Positions 45,401 to 55,301 of a stretch of 64,000 bases of DNA are shown here, in pieces (the first letter of the stretch is position 1; the number at the start of each line of letters is the position of its first letter). The position numbers were made by a program, and so were the translations under genes. A model generated the notes under the pieces. The model saw nothing but the letters and a program-made list of their open reading frames with translations. It was not told the DNA's origin and ran no database searches. Source of the DNA: Salvia splendens (Eukaryota > Streptophyta > Magnoliopsida > Lamiales > Lamiaceae); contig NC_056047.1 in assembly GCF_004379255.2 (NCBI RefSeq), positions 23,884,293 through 23,948,292 of the forward strand. The letters run 5' to 3'.

Positions 45401-48400
45401 AGCCCTGCATGTTGTTTTCTTAATGTGCAGGTTGAGCGGCGATGGGGAGGACGGATGTTGAGCAGTTAAAGCCAAAGTGTGTTTTTATCTTTTGGATGGT
45501 GTCGTGTCGTCATACCCGGCATCATCTGTCTTTGGGTCTTTTCCGCTGCTTGTAAACCGTCACGATGTTTTCATTTAAAACTCTGAATACTTTAACTCAA
45601 GAATGTCGTCACAGTACTTTGTTTTGAATTGAATTTCCTTTTATTAAATGTTTTGGGTCAAATATTCTTGTTACCCCCCTTTCTTCCCCGCTTCTTTATT
45701 CCCCCCCTAGTCGCGGTCCACCGTACTTCCTATCCTTAGGAAATGCGGGCGTGACAGAGTGGTATCAGAGCCTAGGTTTTCTCTTTCTGCTCTGGACCCA
45801 AAAAAATTCTTTTTCTGACTGGAGTAAGTTTTCAAAAGTGTCATTGGCTCAACATCCGACTCATCGCACTCAACCAGAAATGAGGTAATGAAAATTTCGA
45901 AATTTTGGAAAGTATATGGAAGTGGAGGAAATTGTGATTTTGGTGTTGAAAATGATTTTTTTATGTAAAGTTTAAGTAAATGTTGAGACATGTGGAAGGG
46001 TACAACGTGATGTGGAAAAGTTGGAAATTATTTGAGTTATGAACTGTTAGGGTGTTATGAACTGTTGATGTATGATGAACTTATATGGAAGCATGTGGCT
46101 GATGTGTGATGATATGATGACGTGAATGTTGATGTGAGCTTTTATGTGAGTATGTGTTGGCCTTTTGAATGTTTGAACTTAGACGTGATAGAATTTCACT
46201 AGTGCTTCTTGGACCTATGATAGATAAAAGCTTTTGGCCTTTGAACACCAGCGGGTTTGGGTTGGAACAGCGATACGTACACTCTCTCTCTCTCTCTTCT
46301 TCGGTTATGCACTCTGTTTTTATACGCGAGGCGGTTGTTTCTGTTTTTCTATAGATGGCGCGTATGTTCCGAACCCCGCGACGGAGTGATCGCGATAGAC
46401 TTAGGGCACAGAGGGTGCTCAGAGATTATAGAGTGTACCGAAAGAAGGATCATGTACCGTTGATCGAGTTCGTGGCACACTTCGACACCCTCTGGAGGGC
46501 AGCTCAGGAGTTCGGAGTGACAGAGCATGACGGCATTGAGAAGCTAATAGATTTGCTTCCCGATAGCTGGAAGGAGTGGGCCGAAAGAACGGCGAGGAGG
46601 TACACGTGGCATGAGCCCGCTACCGATGACATGGTGGGTGACATGGCTGGCTTTCGGAAAGCCGTGTATTGTGCACTGGTGGACTCTCGAGAGGAGCAGC
46701 CCCCACAGGAGGTGGAAGAGAGGGTCGTGTATCAGGATAAGTATGTGAGCATGTACGAGGGTGAACAAGGGTATGAAGATGATTATGAGGAGGCTCTGCC
46801 AGGGAACTCCGAGGAGGACGACGACGAAGACCCGGAGGAAGGGCCTATGGATGAGGATGATAGAGTCGTAGTCTAGAATTAGAATAGTTCGTTGTCTTTT
46901 CAGTTTTTGCTTTCTGTACGATCTACTCTTGGGAACAATGTTGGCCTTCTTTCTTTTAATGAGAATTTTGATTTTGATTTATATCCTATGTGTTGCATCT
47001 TATACTACATGAAGGTTTTATAAGAAAATTTTGAGAAAGTGGTAATTTTGGATGAGAATTGTAGTAACACTTTTTGGATATTGAATCAGAATGCCGCCAA
47101 GACGTGCACGCCAACCACGACAAGAACCCCACGTGGAGGCACCACCTCCACCACCTCCACCACCACCACCTCCACCCCCGCCTCAACAAGAAAGGTTCAT
47201 AGTTACGTTCTCAAGGCAGAATCCCCCAAAATTTGACGGACAAGGAGACCCATCCAAAGCGGAAGAGTGGATACGCGGCCTCGAGCGTATCTTCAGGGTC
47301 ATGGAGTGCACAGATAGGGAGCGCATTGCTGGTGCTACCTTTCAACTGTTAGGTGCTGCCGATTACTGGTGGGAGACTCGGCAGAGAACTATGGATCCTG
47401 CACGCCTGGAGGCGCTAACATGGGAGGAGTTTAAGGTGGAGATTGACAACAAGTATGTTCCAAAGACGTACAGACGGGCCAAGGTGGTAGAGTTCCACAC
47501 ACTAAGCCAAGGCCGAATGACTGTAACCGAGTATGACCGAGCCCTCGCGCAGATGGCACGATATGCGCCCGAGTTGATGGACACCGATGAGAAATGGGCG
47601 GTGAAGTTCCGGGCCGGGCTCAGAGATGAGATAAAGGCCGCATTGGCCTGTCGAGGAGAACTCTCCTACTCGGAGATCTTGACTTGTGCACTGGACGTGG
47701 AAGATGCACTCCCTAAGCCAAGAGTTGTGGCAACAACAAACGCGACACCTCTACAAGCTCAGCCGGGCCACCAAGAGAAGAGGAGGTGGGATGGTGACCA
47801 GGCTCAGTATGGTGGTAAGAGGCCACAACACATGAGGAACCCACCCTACAATGGCGGGAGACAGAATACTTTCCAACCGAGGGCAAACTTTCCGCCGAGG
47901 AACCCTCAATGTGGAAGGTGCTTCAAGTACCACGCCGGGGAGTGTCGAGACCCTAGGTGCTTCAACTGTGGTGGGAGTGGCCACTACATCCGAAATTGCC
48001 CAAACAAGCACATGGGAACGGGAACGAGACAGAACCAGCTAGGTTTCCGTCCACAATCCCAGGCACTACCTGCACCTCCACCGCAACAACGCCGCCAAGG
48101 ATTACCATCGCAAGCAAGGGCCTACGCCTTGAAGGGGAAACAGCCGGCAAACGGGAAAGAAACCTTTGAGCAAGGAAACTTGGCAGGTATGGGCACACTT
48201 CTCAATATGCCTATAGTTGTCTTGTTTGATACGGGTGCGTCGCATTCCTTTATATCAACGTCTTGTGTGGATACTTTGGAATTACCTACTGTTAAGACCG
48301 AACCCACTATGAGTGTGACCTCACCGGTAGGCGGGGCTATAGATATATCCCGATCTTGTGCATGTGTGAACTTTGGAATAGGTGAACTCAGTTTAGTGGC

Positions 48401-51400
48401 TTATAATTTGCAAGTAATGACGATGGGTAGCGTAGACATAATCTTGGGTATGGATTGGTTAGCGGAGAACCACGTTACCCTTCATTGTAGAGAAAGGAAA
48501 ATTTCGTTTGAAACCCCCGGAAAAGAGCCGATGAAGTTTCACGGAGTCCCAATGAGCCGACGCAAGTCCATTATCTCTGCGCTGCAAGCCACTACAATGA
48601 TGAGGAAGGGATGTCCAGCGTACCTTGTTTATTTGAATGGGGAGGAGAAGAAAGACAGGAAGATAGAAGATGTGGCGATAGTGAGTGAATATCCCGACGT
48701 CTTCCCCGATGCGTTGCCAGGACCCCCACCCGACAGACAGGTAGAATTCACGATCGATCTGGAGCCCGGATCGGCACCAATATCCAAAGCACCTTATAGA
48801 ATGGCACCAAAAGAGTTGGAGGAGCTTAAGGTGCAACTGCAAGAGCTATTGGAATTGGGATTCATTAGACCTAGCGTGTCACCATGGGGAGCACCAGTGT
48901 TGTTCGTAAAGAAGAAGGATGGAACGATGAGGATGTGCATCGACTATCGGGAGCTAAACAAACTAACGCTGAAGAACAAGTATCCACTACCAAGGATAGA
49001 CGACTTGTTTGACCAACTTCGAGGGGCAGGAGTCTTCTCTAAGATGGATTTGAGGTCTGGGTACCATCAGCTGAGGGTTCGGCGAGAAGATGTACCCAAG
49101 ACAGCTTTTCGAACAAGATATGGTCATTATGAGTTCGTTGTAATGCCTTTTGGACTGACGAACGCCCCGGCAGTGTTCATGGACCTTATGAACCGCGTGT
49201 TCCATCCATTTCTGGATCGGTTTGTCCTGGTTTTCATCGATGACGTGCTTGTTTACTCAAAGAACGAGGAGGAGCACAAAGAGCACTTGAGAACCGTCCT
49301 AGCAACTCTAAGGGACGAGAAACTATATGCCAAGTTCAGTAAATGCGAGTTTTGGCTCAAGGAAGTAAATTTTCTTGGACATGTAGTAACTTCAGATGGA
49401 ATTCGTGTAGATCCGGCCAAGGTAGAAGCGGTGCAGGAGTGGAAGTCACCTTCTACACAAAACGAAATCCGAAGCTTTTTAGGACTGGCGGGCTATTATC
49501 GAAGATTCATCGAGGGATTCTCGAAGATAGCAAGGCCAATGACGCAACAACTGAAAAAGGGAGTCAAGATGATTTGGACGCCAGAATGTGAGGCGAGCTT
49601 TCAGTTGTTGAAGGAGAAATTGACCACCGCACCAATCCTAGCTGTGCCGGAGCCAGAGACTGACTATGCGGTATATACGGATGCGTCGAAGGTGGGACTG
49701 GGATGTGTGCTTATGCAGAAGGGGAAAGTGATTGCATATGCATCGAGACAATTGAAGCCCCATGAACTGAATTATCCGACGCATGACTTGGAACTGGCAG
49801 CTGTGGTACATGCTTTGAAGATCTGGAGACATCATCTTTATGGAGTCCGTTGTGAGATATACACGGACCATAAGAGTCTAAAGTACTTCTTTGAGCAAAA
49901 GGAGCTGAATATGCGCCAACGTAGGTGGCTCGAGTTGGTAAAGGACTACGATTGTGGTATAAATTACCATCCGGGAAAAGCAAACGTAGTGGCCGATGCT
50001 CTTAGTAGGAAGTCTCAATCTCAGCTGGCCACCTTTCTTACTATCGAGGAGAGTTTAATCCAAGAGTTCAGTAAGATGCGGTTGGAAGTAGTGAGAATGC
50101 CCGAGACTGTGGAAGGAATAGTAGCCACGTTGGTGATGGAACCCGACTTAAGAGCCAAAATTGTAGAAGCTCAACGGCGAGATACGTTACTAGAGAAGAT
50201 TCGCTCAGAAGTGAGGACGGGTGAACTCGGAAATTTTCGTGAGGCAGCGGATAATGGTCTCACATACAAGGGAAGGTTGTGTGTGCCTAAGGATGAAGGC
50301 CTGAGGATGGAAATCATGAGAGAAGCACATGAAACCCCATACGCTGCTCATCCAGGGAGCACCAAAATGTATCAAGATTTGAAAAGACAGTTTTGGTGGA
50401 ACGGTATGAAAAAGCATGTTGCGGTATTTGTGGAGAGATGCCTAGCATGTCAACAAGTAAAGGCGCTACACCAACGGCCCTATGGGAAATTGCAACCCCT
50501 CGAGATTCCGGAATGGAAGTGGGAACATATTGCAATGGACTTTGTGGTAGGACTGCCAAAATCCCAGCGAGGGAACACGGTGATTTGGGTGATTATAGAT
50601 CGCCTCACCAAATCTGCCCATTTTGTGCCGGTTCGTGCCACTTATGGATCCGATCAGTTGGCTAAGGTATATGTACGGGAAATTATACGCTTGCATGGAG
50701 TCCCAGCGACAATCACATCTGATCGTGATGCTAAATTCACTTCTAGATTTTGGACAAGCCTGCAGCACGAGTTGGGGACTAAGTTGAATTTCAGTACAGC
50801 TTTCCACCCACAAACCGACGGGCAGTCGGAGAGAACAATTCAAGCCTTAGAGGATATGCTGCGAGCCGTGGTGCTAGATCGAGGCGTAGGTTGGGAAGAA
50901 GTGTTGCCCCTGGTAGAGTTCGCTTACAATAATAGTTACCAGGCGACTATCAAGATGGCCCCATATGAGGCTTTGTATGGAAAGAAGTGTAGGTCGCCAC
51001 TTTATTGGGATGAAGTGGGTGAGAGAAGAATTCTCGGACCAGACTCTGTAGAAGAGATGATAGAGATTGTCCGACAAATCCGTGGGAGGATCAAGGAGGC
51101 ACAAGATCGACAGAAATCTTATGCGGATGTTCGAAGGACCGACTTACAGTTCGAGGTCGGGGAAAAGGTCTTTTTGAAAGTTTCCCCTTCTAAGGGAATA
51201 ACTCGTTTTGGAGTGAAAGGAAAACTGAGACCCCGATTTATCGGTCCATACGAGATTTTGGATAGAGTCGGCGTGGTAGCATACAGATTGGCCCTACCAC
51301 CAAGCTTCGGAAATGTGCACAACGTCTTCCATGTGTCACAATTGAGGAAGTATGTGTACGACCCCACACACATCGTTCACCAAGAAGAAATGATGGTCCT

Positions 51401-51788
51401 AAATCCCGATCTAAGCTATGAGGAGAAGCCCGAGGCCATTGTGGATCGAAGAGTGCAAGAATTGAGGAATAAGTCAGTTGTTTCGGTGAAGGTACGGTGG
51501 AGGAATCATGGAATCGAAGAAGCAACATGGGAATTAGAAGATAAGATGAGAGAGAGGTTTCCAGAGCTGTTTGAGTAATCTAACAAATTTCGGGACGAAA
51601 TTTTTGTTAAGGTGGGAGGAATGTAATACCCGAAAATTTGTGGAATTTTATTCTTTTACTTAAGGATGAAATTCTTTTCTATGTTTTTGTGTTTATTTGA
51701 TTGTTGTGGATGTGGTATTTTCTACCTAGGCAAATTAAATGTAATTAAATAATTAATTAAGCCATGTTTTTAAAAATCCTAATTAAAA

Positions 51789-51824
<36 letters not shown>

Positions 51825-54800
51825 TTCTCACCCCCTCCCCACTAATTTCTCAACCTCCCCCACTCCCTCTTAACCGATACATCTTTCCCTTTCCAATCTC
51901 TCCCCACATCGTTTTCTCTCCTTTCTCTCTTGCAATTGCTCTCAACACCGGTAAGCTCCCTCTCTCCTTCTCCCTCTCGGTTCTCATCTTTTTCATTCAC
52001 TCCCTCTCATCATCGTCTTGAATTCCTCAAGGTGATACCCTCCTTCGTCGTGAATCGGAGTCGGAAAAGGAAGTAAAGCTTTTGCGTTTCGTTTGAACCA
52101 TCCGGGGAAGGTAACCCCTAACCCTTGTTTAATTCGAAAACTCATGCATATAGGACGTTTTTGGATGGGTTAGATGTTGAGTAGGATTTGTGGCTATGTG
52201 CTTGTGTTGAACATGTTTTTGATAGTAACTGGCAGTGGGTTCCGACCCCTTTTTAACTGAGCAAACGACCTCCTTTTGGTACGATTTTTTTAACTGTATA
52301 AACTTTGGTGTGTCTTCTGTGTGGTGTGTAATTTTCAGCCTCTTTGGATGTCGTATGAATTTATTATGATTTTTGCAAGTAAACTGCGCAGTTCTGCGTG
52401 TGGTGTGTTCTGGGTGATGTTTTCATGTGCAATGGTTGGGTTTCTGAGTGTTATGTTTTTGTGTTGAATGTGGGTGTGTTTGGCCAAGAGATGGCTCGGG
52501 AAAATCTGTGTTTGGCTCAAGGGTTTTGTGTGGGTTGGCCGAGAGATCTAGGGTCCGGCCTAGGGCAGGCTGGTGGGAAGTTTTGAAGGGACGATCCCAG
52601 GTGTTTGGGTGTGTTTTGGGACGTAGAATGCGTGGTGGGAATGTCGTATAGGGTTTGAGAATCGGAAGTTGAAGGAAAGTGAGTGTACACGGAACCAGCG
52701 GCCGAGGTGCCGAACAGATGGCCGAGGTGCCGAACAGACGGCCGAGGTGCCGAGCATAAGATGCCGAGGTGCCGAGCAGGCGGCCGAGACGGTCGGTCGA
52801 GGTGCCGAGCCGGACGGCCGAGATGGTCGGCCGAGGTGCCGAACAGGCGGCCGAGACGGTCGGCCGAGGTGCCGAGCCGGACGGCCGAGATGGTCGGCCG
52901 AGGTGCCGAGCTGTGCCGAGACAGGTGCCGAGCTGTGCCGAGATAGGTGCCGAGCTATGCCGAGACAAGTGCCGAGCTGTGCCGAGACAGGTGCCGAGCT
53001 GTGCCGAGACAGGCGGCCGAGGTGCCGAGCCAGGCGGCCGAGACGGTCGGCCGAGGTGCCGAGCCAGGCGGCCGAGACGGTCGGCCGAGGTGCCGAGCCA
53101 GGCGGCCGAGGTGCCGAGCCAGGCGGCCGAGATGGTCGGCCGAGGTGCCGAGCCAGGCGGCCGAGACGGTCGGCCGAGGTGCCGAGCCAGGCGGCCGAGA
53201 CACCGAGCCAGGCCGAGACGCCGATCCTTTTTCCGAGCTTTTTCCGAACCTTTTCCGAGCCAAGTGAGCCGTTGCACAGTAAGGGTATGCCAGGACTTGG
53301 AGTGCTGTGTTCGTGTGTCGTGTGCGCGTTTTGGGTACGTCGTTTGCGTGCGGGGTGTGTTTCGAACGTGTGACTTTGTGTGTTGTTTTGTAATATGTTG
53401 TTAAGTGTGCGTTCGTGTAACGTGCTAGATGTTGAAGTCGTCCACGTAGGAATCATGCATTGTCGTTTAAACCTCGTTTACCCTGACTCTAATCATGATA
53501 TTATTTATCTTTCAAAAGGGTGATCTTTTTCGAGGAAAGTGTGGTTGAAGGGAACTGTTTTAAAAGCTAAGCAATCGAGGTGGGCTTTTCTACCCTACTT
53601 TTATGTGGGTTATCTTTAAATACGGACTTTGTTCCGGAAATGTTTATGGAGGTGAACTGTTTGTCTTGCCAATTATTTTGTTTTGAAACCTATCTGAAGT
53701 GGTTTACCACATATGTTTAATCGAATTCGGGTCTGTTGGGCTGCGAACCCTCAGGCTAGTGTACACGAGACTGGGTGCCATCTGAGAGCAAGTTGGCCGG
53801 TCTAGATGACCTGGGGTGTGGCCACGCCCCTTGTCATGGTTTGGATCAGATAGTGTATGATTGAGGGAATAAGGGTGGCAATATCGGAAAATGACTGCGC
53901 AGTCGAATTTATGAAATGTGTTTTGTGTACTTGGGTTATTTTCATTATACTCAAAACCCCAATGTTACACTGTTATGGCATGACAAACTTTGTTTTTGGC
54001 GTGTGTCCACTGAGTGCATTAAGTACTCAGCCCTGCATGTTGTTTTCTTAATGTGCAGGTTGAGCGGCGATGGGGAGGACGGATGTTGAGCAGTTAAAGC
54101 CAAAGTGTGTTTTTATCTTTTGGATGGTGTCGTGTCGTCATACCCGGCATCATCTGTCTTTGGGTCTTTTCCGCTGCTTGTAAACCGTCACGATGTTTTC
54201 ATTTAAAACTCTGAATACTTTAACTCAAGAATGTCGTCACAGTACTTTGTTTTGAATTGAATTTCCTTTTATTAAATGTTTTGGGTCAAATATTCTTGTT
54301 ACCCCCCTTTCTTCCCCGCTTCTTTATTCCCCCCCTAGTCGCGGTCCACCGTACTTCCTATCCTTAGGAAATGCGGGCGTGACAAATAAATTCAATAATA
54401 TGCACAAATTTGGGAATACAATATCAATATGTGTATATATTGGTGGTACAATTAATTTTGTGCAAACTGAGACCTACAACTCCTCGACGACGGTTGGTGA
54501 TCACTGATCACATTCCATGATACAGATTAACATTATTTAATTTCTACACCATTTGGTTCTTCTCATTTAATAAATGTGGACAATTGGACTACGTGTAGAC
54601 AAAGGAAAGTTACAAACAATTTTTAATTATCGAAGAACTTTTGCACCAATACAAAAAGTCTAGTGAGAGAAAGTAGGGACCAACTACTTATCGACGAGTG
54701 GATGTCATCCTATACAATTTCAACGGAGTGTGAGTGAATAGATCCTTGATTTTTTTTATGTTATTTCATACGAGTATTTAATTCTTTTGATTTCCAACAA

Positions 54801-55254
54801 TTATTTTTAATTTAGAATTTAATTATTAATACTTCTTTATAGGTAGTATGTTATATTTCAAATATTAATGAGACCCAAATTACTTTACATAAGGAGGCCA
54901 CTTAGTTATATGTTTTTCCTAGTTTATGTACTATAATAATATTTTACATTTTAAGAGAGCATATATATATATAGCTTCTTTTTAATCACAGCCCTTGGAT
55001 CCTTGAATTGGATGGTTGTGATGATATGCATTATTACACTATAATGGTGCATTATTAGTCGGTGTGCATTATTCAACTGAAAATCTGCATTATTACACTA
55101 TAATAGTGCATTATTAGTCGGTGTGCATTATTCAACTAAAAATCTGCATTATTAAATGACACGTGACATCAATCTAACTGTCGGATGACAAAATCGTAAG
55201 GCTGAGATTAAAAAGAACAATAGAACAAAAGATACAAAAATGATATGAATACAT

Positions 55255-55301
<47 letters not shown>

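Larger units (their letters stand above)
42998..54384 (+). mobile_element. Complete Ty3/gypsy chromovirus retrotransposon, 11,387 bp
   Basis: Order: 5' LTR, tRNA-Met primer-binding site, extra ORF, gag-pol, polypurine tract, 3' LTR, all in the same direction as the host gene. Both outer flanks are AATAA (42993-42997 and 54385-54389), a perfect 5-bp target duplication. LTRs start tgtaatacccg and end gcgtgaca. The domain order protease-RT-RNase H-integrase-chromodomain marks the Ty3/gypsy chromovirus branch; the C-terminal chromodomain form suggests the Tekay/Del clade. LTRs are nearly identical and the coding frame is intact, so it is young and possibly still competent. It lies in GAD intron 2. 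Confidence 0.97.
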
